A stretch of DNA of 64,000 bases. It comes from Streptomyces sp. LUP30. Lineage in GTDB: Bacteria; Actinomycetota; Actinomycetes; Streptomycetales; Streptomycetaceae. The stretch spans positions 1 through 64,000 of the forward strand of contig NZ_MJAJ01000020.1 of NCBI RefSeq assembly GCF_001746365.1, in the 5' to 3' direction. A program made the position numbers and the translations under genes. Below the pieces are notes generated by a model, which did no database searches, was not told the origin of the DNA, and worked only from the letters and a program-made list of their open reading frames with translations. This document shows, piece by piece, positions 37,018 to 45,266 of the stretch; position 1 is the stretch's first letter; every line of letters begins with the position of its first letter.

Positions 37018-37172
37018 GCGCCTCCGGCAGTACGTAACGGCAGGTGATCAGCGTCGTTGCGCTGCCGGAGGTCTCTTCCACCCGTTCCGCTCGGGAACGG
37101 GCCGACGCCCCGGGATCATCGGTGATCCGTATTGACGGGTACGTCGCAGCAGGAGTACTCCCCTCCGTGAGG
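37018..37172 (-). promoter_or_regulatory. yybP-ykoY manganese riboswitch in the terC leader
   Basis: On the minus strand the leader shows the family landmarks in order. The 5' strand is cggaggggagta (tactcccc on plus at 37156-37163), then come intervening stems, and the 3' strand is ggaagagacctccggc (37064-37079). P1 forms between cggagg and cctccg. About 35 nt downstream, ctgccggagg (37021-37030) contains the Shine-Dalgarno of terC, and it is perfectly complementary to cctccggcag from the aptamer 3' strand. P1 and the SD-sequestering helix therefore exclude each other, predicting that Mn2+ binding turns translation on. The aptamer class is known; the switch mechanism here is inferred. Confidence 0.85.
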
Positions 37173-37247
37173 AAAACAGTACCCCAACCACCAAGAAAAG
37201 GTAAAGCGATTGGCAAAAGAAATACCAAGTTGCCTGGTCAAGAGCCT

Positions 37248-39299
37248 TTACGAGTACTTGGTGCGCGCCCTGGCCACCTGCGCGAGGACCTGCTGGAGCA
37301 CCTGGCTGCCGGGCGGCACGAGCGCAGGTTCGTACGTCCAGGCATGACCGACCCAGGGGTCGGCGAGATGATCCTCGGCCACCGGCGTCAGCCGCAGCAG
37401 CCCGCGCCACAGCGGATCCAGCAACGGACCGTAACCGCCGGCGTCCTCGCGGTCGGCGACCATCATCAGGTGCACGCCCACGGCGGGCCCCTCGTCCGCG
37501 AGGTAGCGCAGCTGCGTCACCGCCCGGTCGTCGAAACCGTGCGGAAAGTCGTTGACGACCAAGAGCTGCTGCGAGGTGTCGAAGCCGGGCGGCAATGAGT
37601 CGGCCGCCCCTCCGCGCACCGCCATCTGCACCAGGTCGACCCGCTCGGTGAGCTGCCCGAGGACCGCCGCCACGCCTGCCGCGCCCCCTGCGGGCGGGGC
37701 CGCGAGCACCCCGCTCTGCACCAGCGGCGCGAGCTCCCTGGCGCCCGAACCGGCCGGATCGACGACGTGCACGGTGAACTCGTCCGCCGGGTGCACCGCC
37801 AGCAGACGGGCGATGTGCGCCACGGCCGACTCCATCGCGAGGCGTCGCAGCTCGTGCGAGTCGGCCATCGCCCCGTCGAACGAGCCCGGCCGGCCGCTGT
37901 CGATCCACAGGCCGCGTTCGAGCGGGAGCCGGACCAGCATCGGGATCCGCAGCGGATCGCTCTCCGGCAGGTGGAGGTCGCCCAGCCGCAGGGCCATGGG
38001 CATCTCCATGGGCGCCCGGTAGGCGTGCCACACGGGGTTGTCCCAGCGCGCGAACGCCGCCGGCAGTGCCGGTTCGACCACGTCGGCCTCGGCGCCGAGC
38101 TGGACGAGATCCCGCTCCAGCGCCTCGCGGGCCTGGTCGACGAGCTGGATGCGCCTGGTCTGCGCCGCCTCCCGGGCCGCGTCGCCCTGTCCGCCGATCC
38201 TGCTGCGCGGGTCGGACAGGACCTGGTCGAGTTCCTTCTCCAACCGCGCGTCGGCGAAGTCGACGGCGCTGCGGTATGCGGCCGTGCTGCGGGCCAGGTC
38301 CTCGAACATGCCCCAGACCTGGTTGTACAGCCGCTCCTCCATCGACCAGCCGGTCGCGTCGCCCGCGACGGGAGGTGCGGGCTGTCCGGGCTGCGCCGGG
38401 GGCGCGGTGGGCGGGGGCGGAGGCGGCGCCGCGTTCTGCCGACGCGGGTGGCTGTAGTCGATCGGTCCACCGGGGGGCGCCGTCGGCGTCGGCCGGGTGG
38501 CGTCCGGATCCACCGACGGGGAACCCGCCGGACTGCTGTCCTGCCCTGGGGAGCCCTGCGGGTTCTGGACCGCCCCGTACGGGCCGACCGCACCGTGACC
38601 GCCCTGCGGGGCGCCGCCCTGTTGCGTGCCGCCCTGCTGGACGCTGTACGGCGAGCCGCTCTGATCCGGGCCGAGCGCGGACGCGGCCGCCTGACGGGAG
38701 CGTTCGCCGTCGGCTGTGCGCGGCCCCGGCGCGGGAATCGAGCGGGCCAGGCCCTGGGCGACGGCGTCGTCGATGGCGGCCGCGAGCTGGTGGGCCTGCG
38801 GCAGCCCCTGGTCGGTGAGGAGTTCGGCCAGGCCGCCCGCGTAGCCCTGGCCGACGGCGCGCACCTTCCAGGCGCCCTGCCGTCGGTACAGCTCCAGCGC
38901 GACGACCGCCGACTCCGCGTCCAGGCCGGTGATGGTGTACGAGGCGACCTCGGCGCCGTCGAGCCCGGTGACCGCGACGAAGGGAGCCGAGAGCGAGCCG
39001 AAGCTGACCGGCCCGCCGGCACCGGGGGGCAGCGCGAGCAGGACGTCGACCCGGTGCACGGTCGCCGGCATGGCGTCCAGGTCCACCGCGAGGCGGTGGT
39101 CGGCGGCCGCCTGCCGGGAGACCTCCAGGCCGGGCAGTGTGGGCACCCCCGGGTGGGCCACCCATTCGACGCCGTGGATCCTGCCGCTCTCGTCCCCGAG
39201 CGTGGCAGCCGCCACGACCGGCCGGCCGGCCGAGACCCGGATCTCGAGCCGGACCTGGGAGAGCGGGTGGTTCTGCCCCCGCACCAGTTCGGCCACCAT
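37248..39299 (-). CDS. TerD-family protein with Pro-rich linker and large C-terminal domain
   Basis: 683-residue cytoplasmic protein. Residues 1-190 form a TerD/TerZ-like Ca2+-binding beta-sandwich (LVRGQNHPLSQVRLEIRVSAG, then FVAVTGLDGAEVASYTITGL, then WKVRAVGQGYAGGLAELL). Residues about 195-330 are Pro/Gln/Gly-rich and disordered (QQGGTQQGGAPQGGHG). Residues 330-683 are a helical segment and an alpha/beta domain resembling the FtsK-like module seen fused to TerD in actinobacteria (LLVVNDFPHGFDD), without a clear Walker A. Such fusions are described among Ter stress systems; the molecular role is unknown. It precedes terC on the minus strand and follows a TerD gene. Confidence 0.85.
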   Translation of the reverse strand: MVAELVRGQNHPLSQVRLEIRVSAGRPVVAAATLGDESGRIHGVEWVAHPGVPTLPGLEVSRQAAADHRLAVDLDAMPATVHRVDVLLALPPGAGGPVSFGSLSAPFVAVTGLDGAEVASYTITGLDAESAVVALELYRRQGAWKVRAVGQGYAGGLAELLTDQGLPQAHQLAAAIDDAVAQGLARSIPAPGPRTADGERSRQAAASALGPDQSGSPYSVQQGGTQQGGAPQGGHGAVGPYGAVQNPQGSPGQDSSPAGSPSVDPDATRPTPTAPPGGPIDYSHPRRQNAAPPPPPPTAPPAQPGQPAPPVAGDATGWSMEERLYNQVWGMFEDLARSTAAYRSAVDFADARLEKELDQVLSDPRSRIGGQGDAAREAAQTRRIQLVDQAREALERDLVQLGAEADVVEPALPAAFARWDNPVWHAYRAPMEMPMALRLGDLHLPESDPLRIPMLVRLPLERGLWIDSGRPGSFDGAMADSHELRRLAMESAVAHIARLLAVHPADEFTVHVVDPAGSGARELAPLVQSGVLAAPPAGGAAGVAAVLGQLTERVDLVQMAVRGGAADSLPPGFDTSQQLLVVNDFPHGFDDRAVTQLRYLADEGPAVGVHLMMVADREDAGGYGPLLDPLWRGLLRLTPVAEDHLADPWVGHAWTYEPALVPPGSQVLQQVLAQVARARTKYS

Positions 39300-39357
39300 C
39301 GCCTGTCGTCCCCCTGCGTCGCGTGTGGTGTCGTCGTGTGCCGCTTGCCGGGGCCTG

Positions 39358-39936
39358 CTACAGCGCCGGCAGGATCGCGGGCATCAGGTCCTGGAAGGTG
39401 CGGCCGTTGGCGGGCGTGCCGAGGGCCGTCATGTTCCAGCCGCTGCCCACGCGGTGCACCTTCGCCATGATCTGGGCCGTGTAGGCGCCGCCGCCCGCGA
39501 GCGTGTAGCGCGCGAGCTCCTGGCCGTTGGTCTCGTCGACCAGACGGCAGAAGGCGTTCTGCACCTCCTGGAACGTCTGTCCGGTGAAGGAGTTCACGGT
39601 GAAGACGATCTGGTCGATGTGGACCGGCACGCGCGCGAGGTCCACGAGGATCGCCTCGTCGTCACCGCCCTGGCCGACACCGCCGACGAGGTTGTCGCCG
39701 GTGTGACGGACGGAGCCGTCGTCGCTCACCAGGTGGCGGAAGAAGACGACGTCGACCGGCTGCTTGTCCGCGAACAGAACGGCGGAAGCGTCGAGGTCGA
39801 TCTCCCGGGTGCGGGAGCCGAACAGGCCGCGCCGCGGGGCCGCCTGCCAGCCGAGACCCATGCGCACCGCGGTCAGGCTGCCCCCGTCGTTCTTCTGCAG
39901 ACTGATGGCCTGACCCTTGGTCATGTTGACGGTCAC
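39358..39936 (-). CDS. TerD-family protein
   Basis: 192-residue TerD domain protein, cytoplasmic, of the tellurium-resistance family that binds Ca2+ through Asp-rich loops. It has TVNMTKGQAISLQKNDGGS, LDASAVLFADKQPVDVVFF, the acidic loop GDNLVGGVGQGGDDEAILVD and the C-terminal RVGSGWNMTALG. The GTG at 39936 is the start. It is followed after 58 nt by the larger TerD-fusion gene, so the two are probably one operon, with terC downstream but under its own riboswitch. Confidence 0.92.
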   Translation of the reverse strand: MTVNMTKGQAISLQKNDGGSLTAVRMGLGWQAAPRRGLFGSRTREIDLDASAVLFADKQPVDVVFFRHLVSDDGSVRHTGDNLVGGVGQGGDDEAILVDLARVPVHIDQIVFTVNSFTGQTFQEVQNAFCRLVDETNGQELARYTLAGGGAYTAQIMAKVHRVGSGWNMTALGTPANGRTFQDLMPAILPAL

Positions 39937-40120
39937 GCGCTGATTCCCCTCTCGGACTGTCCCCTGTTGCCGCGGCCCCCGCGGTTGACCGAAACACTAC
40001 GCAAAGGCACCGACACTGCCGTAGCCAGGCCCGCACTTTGTGTCGGTCTTGCAACACAGCACGTGCCCGGCCCGGCCACAGCGACCGCACCCGCCCCGCT
40101 GGGCCGGTCCGGCCTCTCCG

Positions 40121-42265
40121 TCAGGCGAGTCCGGCCTCTCTCATCTGGCGCAGTTCCTTCTTCATCTCGGAGACCTCGTCGCGGATCCGGGCGGCGACCT
40201 CGAACTGGAGGTCCGCGGCGGCGGCCCGCATACGCTCGGTCATCTCCTCGATCTGCTCGGCGAGTTCGGCCGCGGGACGATCGGTCGGGACGGTCTCCTT
40301 GGCCTTGCCCCTGGCCGCCTTGGACTTCGCGCCCTTGGCCGCCTTGTCGCCGAGGGAGGGCACCGGGGCCTTCGTCCCGCGGCCGTCCTTCTTCGCCCGG
40401 TAGCCGGAGCCCAGCAGCTGCTCGGTGTCGACCTCCTCGCGGGCGATCTGGGCGACGATGTCGTTGATCTTCTTGCGGAGCGGCTGCGGGTCGATGCCAC
40501 GCGCCGTGTTGTAGGCGACCTGCTTCTCCCGGCGGCGGTTGGTCTCCTCGATGGCCCGCTCCATGCCCGGGGTGATCTTGTCGGCGTACATGTGGACCTG
40601 ACCGGAGACGTTGCGCGCCGCGCGGCCGATGGTCTGGATCAGCGAGGTGCCCGAGCGCAGGAAGCCCTCCTTGTCGGCGTCGAGGATCGCCACCAGGGAC
40701 ACCTCGGGCAGGTCCAGGCCCTCACGCAGGAGGTTGATGCCGACCAGGACGTCGAACTCGCCGGCGCGCAGTTCGCGCAGCAGCTCGATACGGCGCAGCG
40801 TGTCGACGTCGCTGTGCAGGTAGCGCACCTGGATGCCGAGTTCCAGGAAGTAGTCCGTGAGGTCCTCGGCCATCTTCTTGGTGAGCGTGGTGACCAGGAC
40901 GCGCTCGTCCTTCTCCACGCGTGTGCGGATCTCGTGCACCAGGTCGTCGATCTGACCCTCGGTCGGCTTGACGACGACTTCCGGGTCGATGAGGCCGGTG
41001 GGGCGGATGATCTGCTCCACGACGCCGTCCCCGCGCGAGAGCTCGTACTTGCCGGGCGTGGCCGACAGGTAGACGGTCTGCCCGATGCGCTCCTGGAACT
41101 CCTCCCACTTCAGCGGGCGGTTGTCGAGGGCGGAGGGCAGCCGGAAGCCGTGGTCGACGAGGGTGCGCTTACGGGAGGCGTCGCCCTCGTACATGGCGCC
41201 GATCTGGGGGACGGTGACGTGGGACTCGTCGATGACGAGCAGGAAGTCGTCCGGGAAGTAGTCGAGCAGGGTGTTCGGCGGAGAGCCCGGCAGTCGGCCG
41301 TCGAAGTGCATCGAGTAGTTCTCGACGCCGGAGCAGGAGCCGATCTGGCGGAGCATCTCCAGGTCGTACGTGGTGCGCATCCGCAGCCGCTGGGCCTCCA
41401 GCAGTTTGCCCTGCTTCTCCAGTTCGGCCAGGCGCTCGCCCAGTTCCTTCTCGATGTCGTTCGCGGCCCGCTCCAGGCGCTCGGGGCCCGCGACGTAGTG
41501 GGTGGCCGGGAAGATGTACAGCTGCCGGTCGTCGCTGATGATCTCGCCGGTGAGCGGGTGCAGGGTGGACAGCGCCTCGATCTCGTCGCCGAACATCTCG
41601 ATGCGGACGGCGAGCTCCTCGTAGACCGGGAAGATCTCGATGGTGTCGCCGCGCACCCGGAAAGTGCCGCGGGTGAAGGCCAGGTCGTTGCGCGTGTACT
41701 GGATGTCGACGAAGCGTCGCAGCAGCTCGTCCCGGTCGAGCTCGTCACCGACCCGGAGGGGGACCATCCGGTCCACGTACTCCTGCGGGGTGCCGAGGCC
41801 GTAGATGCAGGAGACCGAGGCGACCACCACGACGTCACGCCGGGTGAGCAGCGAGTTGGTCGCGGAGTGACGCAGACGCTCGACCTCCTCGTTGATCGAG
41901 GAGTCCTTCTCGATGTAGGTGTCCGACTGCGGTACGTACGCCTCGGGCTGGTAGTAGTCGTAGTACGAGACGAAGTATTCGACCGCGTTGTTCGGCAGCA
42001 GTTCGCGGAACTCGTTCGCCAGCTGGGCGGCCAGGGTCTTGTTCGGCGCCATCACCAGGGTGGGGCGCTGGAGCTTCTCGATCATCCACGCGGTGGTCGC
42101 GGACTTTCCGGTGCCGGTCGCGCCGAGCAGGACGACGTCCTTCTCGCCTGCTTCGACGCGCTTGGCCAGCTCGGCGATGGCCGCCGGCTGGTCGCCGCTG
42201 GGCTGATAGGGACTGACGACCTCGAAAGGCGCCACCGTGCGTTCGATGTGGGAAACGGGCCGCAT
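40121..42265 (-). CDS. uvrB: Excinuclease ABC subunit B
   Basis: Helicase-like core of nucleotide excision repair, 714 residues. Present are Walker A GATGTGKSATTAWM (about residues 45-55), the beta-hairpin region YYDYYQPEAYVPQSDTYIEK that clamps DNA, helicase motifs (VVASVSCIYGLG, DESHVTVPQIG, TLTKKMAEDLTDYF, INLLREGLDLPEVS, QTIGRAARN), and the C-terminal UVR domain that binds UvrC (LAEQIEEMTERMRAAAADL). I chose the ATG at 42265 because it gives the family start MRPVSHIERTVAPFEVVSPY; the open frame extends further upstream into a repeat array. Not in operon with uvrA or uvrC. Confidence 0.98.
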   Translation of the reverse strand: MRPVSHIERTVAPFEVVSPYQPSGDQPAAIAELAKRVEAGEKDVVLLGATGTGKSATTAWMIEKLQRPTLVMAPNKTLAAQLANEFRELLPNNAVEYFVSYYDYYQPEAYVPQSDTYIEKDSSINEEVERLRHSATNSLLTRRDVVVVASVSCIYGLGTPQEYVDRMVPLRVGDELDRDELLRRFVDIQYTRNDLAFTRGTFRVRGDTIEIFPVYEELAVRIEMFGDEIEALSTLHPLTGEIISDDRQLYIFPATHYVAGPERLERAANDIEKELGERLAELEKQGKLLEAQRLRMRTTYDLEMLRQIGSCSGVENYSMHFDGRLPGSPPNTLLDYFPDDFLLVIDESHVTVPQIGAMYEGDASRKRTLVDHGFRLPSALDNRPLKWEEFQERIGQTVYLSATPGKYELSRGDGVVEQIIRPTGLIDPEVVVKPTEGQIDDLVHEIRTRVEKDERVLVTTLTKKMAEDLTDYFLELGIQVRYLHSDVDTLRRIELLRELRAGEFDVLVGINLLREGLDLPEVSLVAILDADKEGFLRSGTSLIQTIGRAARNVSGQVHMYADKITPGMERAIEETNRRREKQVAYNTARGIDPQPLRKKINDIVAQIAREEVDTEQLLGSGYRAKKDGRGTKAPVPSLGDKAAKGAKSKAARGKAKETVPTDRPAAELAEQIEEMTERMRAAAADLQFEVAARIRDEVSEMKKELRQMREAGLA

Positions 42266-42350
42266 GCCATCCACCGTACGACTCCCCACTGACAACGGGG
42301 CCCGATCAGGGCTTTCGCGGACTTCGCCCCCGTCCGGGGGCGGGGCCGGC

Positions 42351-42510
42351 CGGGGCTCAGCGGTTCCGCGGGGCACGGCGGCGGGTCGGCGGTCGGCGCG
42401 GCGGTCGGCGGCCGGCGGTCGGCGGTCGGCGGCCGGCGGCCGGCGGTCGGCGGTCGGCGGTCGGCGGTCGGCAACGCTGCCGGGTCCGGGGCTCAGCGGT
42501 TCTGCGGGGC
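42351..42510. repeat. 7-bp tandem array (ggcggtc) flanked by a 24-bp direct repeat
   Basis: From 42384 to 42472 the sequence is about 13 head-to-tail copies of ggcggtc with some ggccggc variants. On each side lies one copy of cggggctcagcggttccgcg plus gggc (42351-42374 and 42487-42510, one mismatch). The right copy includes the stop codon region of the MHYT gene (tca at 42493). The array thus sits in a duplicated gene end between uvrB and the MHYT gene. Confidence 0.9.
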
Positions 42511-43362
42511 GCGGGACGACTCGCGGTGGGCCACCCTCCGGCGGCTGCGGAGCTGGGAACGGCGCGAGGAGTGCGGAGCGGGCGGGTGCGCGGGCACGCC
42601 GGGCTTGTGCTCGGCGGGGGTCCAGTCGGGTTTGCCCATGACCATCAGCGGGTCGAACATCACGACGACCCCGGCGAGGCAGAGGAAGGCGAGGGGGCCG
42701 ATCAGCATCGGCGCGAGGAGGGCGGCCGGCGAGTCGCCCGCGGTCGGCGTCTCGGTGGTGTGCAGGTGGACGCTCAGGGCGGTCATGCCGGTGTAGTGCA
42801 TGCCGGTGACGGCCAGTCCCATGACGAGGCTGGCGCCCACGCTCCACAGAAAGCCCCTGACCTGGCCCGCGGCCCACAGGGCGGCGGTGGCGGCGACCAT
42901 CGCTATGACGACGGAGGCGCTCACGGTGAACGTGTCGTATTCGAAGTCGCCGTTGAAGCGCATCCCCGCCATGCCCAGGTAGTGCATCGAGGCGATGCCC
43001 AGACCGGTGATCGTGCCTCCTGTGAAGAGCGCGGTCCCCGTCGCGCCCTTGTAGCCGACGATGAAGATCCCGACGCCCACCATGAGGATGGCGACGCCCA
43101 GGCTGGCATACGTCGTCGGTTTGTCGTAGTGGATCGGGGCGCCTTCGACCGTGAAGCCGATCATCGCGATGAAGTGCATGGTCCAGATGCCGGAGCCGAT
43201 GGCCGCCGAGCCGAGAGCGAGCCATCCCGGGCGCCAGGAATGGGCGACGAGCATGGCTCTGGTGGTGCAGCGCAGACCGAGAGCACCGCCGAGGCAGGCC
43301 ATGAGGTAGGCCACCACCGGTGTGACGAGTCCGTAGCTGAAACCGTCGACCGTGCCTTGCAT
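42493..43362 (-). CDS. MHYT-domain integral membrane sensor
   Basis: 289-residue membrane protein with seven predicted transmembrane helices. It carries three MHYT repeats, each with the His/Met motif proposed to bind copper: MHFIAMIGF (about 75-85), MHYLGMAGMRF (about 140-150) and MHYTGMTALSV (about 205-215). MHYT domains are thought to sense O2, CO or NO through metal. Unlike many relatives it has no GGDEF/EAL output domain, only a short basic C-terminal tail (SRRSQLRSRRR). The ATG at 43362 has gaaggg upstream. Divergent from the GDPD gene. Partner unknown. Confidence 0.9.
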   Translation of the reverse strand: MQGTVDGFSYGLVTPVVAYLMACLGGALGLRCTTRAMLVAHSWRPGWLALGSAAIGSGIWTMHFIAMIGFTVEGAPIHYDKPTTYASLGVAILMVGVGIFIVGYKGATGTALFTGGTITGLGIASMHYLGMAGMRFNGDFEYDTFTVSASVVIAMVAATAALWAAGQVRGFLWSVGASLVMGLAVTGMHYTGMTALSVHLHTTETPTAGDSPAALLAPMLIGPLAFLCLAGVVVMFDPLMVMGKPDWTPAEHKPGVPAHPPAPHSSRRSQLRSRRRVAHRESSRAPQNR

Positions 43363-43499
43363 GCGCGGTTGCCCTTCGCCCTGATGCTGGATCTTCGAAT
43401 ACGCGCCCGCCCGCGACCGCCGAGCGCGGTCAAGGCCGAGAGAGAAGTATGACTCCCACCGGAATGGTCGAACGATTTTCCGGCAAAGAAACACGGCCT

Positions 43500-43517
43500 T
43501 GCCGCACATGTGCGGCA
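43500..43517. promoter_or_regulatory. 18-bp perfect palindrome in MHYT/GDPD divergent region
   Basis: tgccgcacatgtgcggca is an uninterrupted palindrome placed between the two divergent genes, about 115-140 nt from each start codon. It is a good candidate operator; no known consensus is matched with certainty. Confidence 0.45.
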
Positions 43518-43633
43518 CTGGTGAGGGGCCTCGGACGTCCCCCTGCCTCCTGTGGTCGTTCTGCGCTCCTCCGCCGTCGACTCTCTGCTGTCACAGTGGG
43601 GCTGTAGGTGATCGCTCGACGCGAGGAGTAGGC

Positions 43634-44506
43634 ATGCACGCGCGCGTAGTCGCCGCCACGGCCGCCGCGGTCCTGGGCTGCGTCGCCCTTCTGTCACCCG
43701 TTCGCGACGCCAGGGCGGGCACAGCCGTGCGGCCCGCGGTGATCGCCCACCGGGGCGCGTCCGCCTACGCCCCGGAGAACACCCTGGACGCCGTCGACAA
43801 GGCCGCCTCCCTGGGTGCCCTCTGGGTGGAGAACGACGTCCAGCGCACCGAGGACGGCGAGCTCGTGGTGATCCACGACGACACTCTCCGCCGCACGACC
43901 GACGCCGAGGACGTCTTTCCCGGCCGCGCTCCGTGGAAGGTGAAGGACTTCACCGGGGCCGAGATCGCGCGGCTCGACGCGGGCAGCTGGTTCGGCGCCG
44001 CCTACAGGGGCGCGCGCGTGCCGACGCTCGAGGCGTACCTCGACCGGGTCGAGCACCACCATCAGAAGCTGCTCCTGGAGGTCAAGAACCCGGAGCTGTA
44101 TCCGGGCATCGAGCAGCAGATCCTCAAGGCACTGGGCAACGAGGGCTGGCTGGACCGACGGCATCTCGCCAACCGGCTCATCGTGCAGAGCTTCAGCGCC
44201 GCGAGCCTGCGCACCGTGCACCGGCTGAAGCCGGGGGTGCGGACGGGGCTGCTCGGCACGCCGCCCGTGCGGGACCTGCGTCAGTACGCCGGGTATGCCG
44301 ATCTGATCAACCCCTCGCACACCGCTCTGTCCCCGGCCTACGTCGACGCCGTGCACGCGCTGAGCGGACCGCACGGCACGCCCATGAGGGTCTTCGCCTG
44401 GACCGTCGACGACGCCGCGACCGCCCGGACCGTCGCCGGTTACGGCGTGGACGGCGTCATCACCGACAAGGCGGACGTGGTGCGGCGCGCCCTGTACCGG
44501 TACTAG
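43634..44506 (+). CDS. Secreted glycerophosphodiester phosphodiesterase
   Basis: Exported GDPD, 290 residues, that hydrolyses glycerophosphodiesters to glycerol-3-phosphate and an alcohol. A signal peptide is present (MHARVVAATAAAVLG, ending near DARAG). The catalytic core starts AHRGASAYAPENT (His39, Arg40, Glu48), followed by the metal-binding ENDVQRTEDGELVVIHDD with a second His, the LLEVKNPELYPG segment and the C-terminal WTVDDAATARTVAGYGVDGVITDKAD. The ATG at 43634 has aggag 5 nt upstream. Monocistronic, facing away from the MHYT gene. Confidence 0.92.
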   Translation: MHARVVAATAAAVLGCVALLSPVRDARAGTAVRPAVIAHRGASAYAPENTLDAVDKAASLGALWVENDVQRTEDGELVVIHDDTLRRTTDAEDVFPGRAPWKVKDFTGAEIARLDAGSWFGAAYRGARVPTLEAYLDRVEHHHQKLLLEVKNPELYPGIEQQILKALGNEGWLDRRHLANRLIVQSFSAASLRTVHRLKPGVRTGLLGTPPVRDLRQYAGYADLINPSHTALSPAYVDAVHALSGPHGTPMRVFAWTVDDAATARTVAGYGVDGVITDKADVVRRALYRY

Positions 44507-44558
44507 CCGGGCGCCGACGTCCCGGGGCGTTGTCGGTGGCTGGTCGTACGGTGGGCAC

Positions 44559-45122
44559 ATGGACAGCCATGGGCAGCACGAGCAGCAGGTGGTGTGGACC
44601 GTCGTCGGCACCGACATCGGTCCGCTGTTGCTGGCCGCGACCGGCGAGGGCCTGCTCACCGTCGTGTTCCACGCCACCGACGCGGTGCGCGACAGGGCGC
44701 TCGGCCGGCTGGCGGGCCGCATGGGCGCGGAGCCCGTCGAGGCGCCCGGCTCCCCCCTGCTGGCCGAGGCGATACGGCAGTTCGAGGCGTACTTCGCCGG
44801 CGAGCGGCGCGCTTTCGAGCTGCCGTTGGACTGGTCCCTGGTCTCGGGGATCTCGGGCTTCAACGGGCAGGTGCTGCGCGAGCTCGCCTCCGGCGTTCCC
44901 TACGGTGCCGTCGTCGGCTACGGCGATCTGGCCAGGCGGGTGGGGCAGCCGGGCGCGGCGCAGGCGGTGGGGGTGGCGATGGGCTCCAATCCCCTGCCGG
45001 TCGTCGTGCCCTGCCACCGGGTGGTCGAGAGCAACGGCGGCATCGGCGGGTTCGGCGGAGGTCTGGAGACCAAGCGGAAGCTGCTCGCGCTGGAGGGCGT
45101 CCTGCCCGAGCCGCTGTTCTGA
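44559..45122 (+). CDS. ogt: Methylated-DNA-protein-cysteine methyltransferase
   Basis: Suicide DNA repair protein removing the alkyl group from O6-methylguanine. The 187-residue product has the active-site PCHRVV with acceptor Cys152, the Asn-Pro containing GSNPLPVVVPCHR, the DNA-binding segment PYGAVVGYGDLARRVGQPGA and the C-terminal GGFGGGLETKRKLLALEG. It has no Ada-like N-terminal methylphosphotriester domain, so it is an Ogt-type protein. A separate transcription unit between GDPD and psuG. Confidence 0.96.
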   Translation: MDSHGQHEQQVVWTVVGTDIGPLLLAATGEGLLTVVFHATDAVRDRALGRLAGRMGAEPVEAPGSPLLAEAIRQFEAYFAGERRAFELPLDWSLVSGISGFNGQVLRELASGVPYGAVVGYGDLARRVGQPGAAQAVGVAMGSNPLPVVVPCHRVVESNGGIGGFGGGLETKRKLLALEGVLPEPLF

Positions 45123-45266
45123 GCGGGGCGCTCGGGGGACGGTTCCTCGCCCGTGCGGTCCGTCATGCGCGGCAGGGCGGTGTCGTCCCCCACAGGCCGC
45201 CGGGGTTTGACCGGTCGCGCCGCTCGCCAGAGATGAGGGAAAGACCGACAGACAGGAGGCGGGCGC

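Noticed and set aside
40040..42292. 750-codon open frame antisense to uvrB
   Set aside because: Antisense shadow of uvrB with no domain and no ribosome-binding site.
42384..42472. CRISPR-like look of the ggcggtc array
   Set aside because: 7-bp head-to-tail units without spacers are simple tandem repeats; no cas genes are present.
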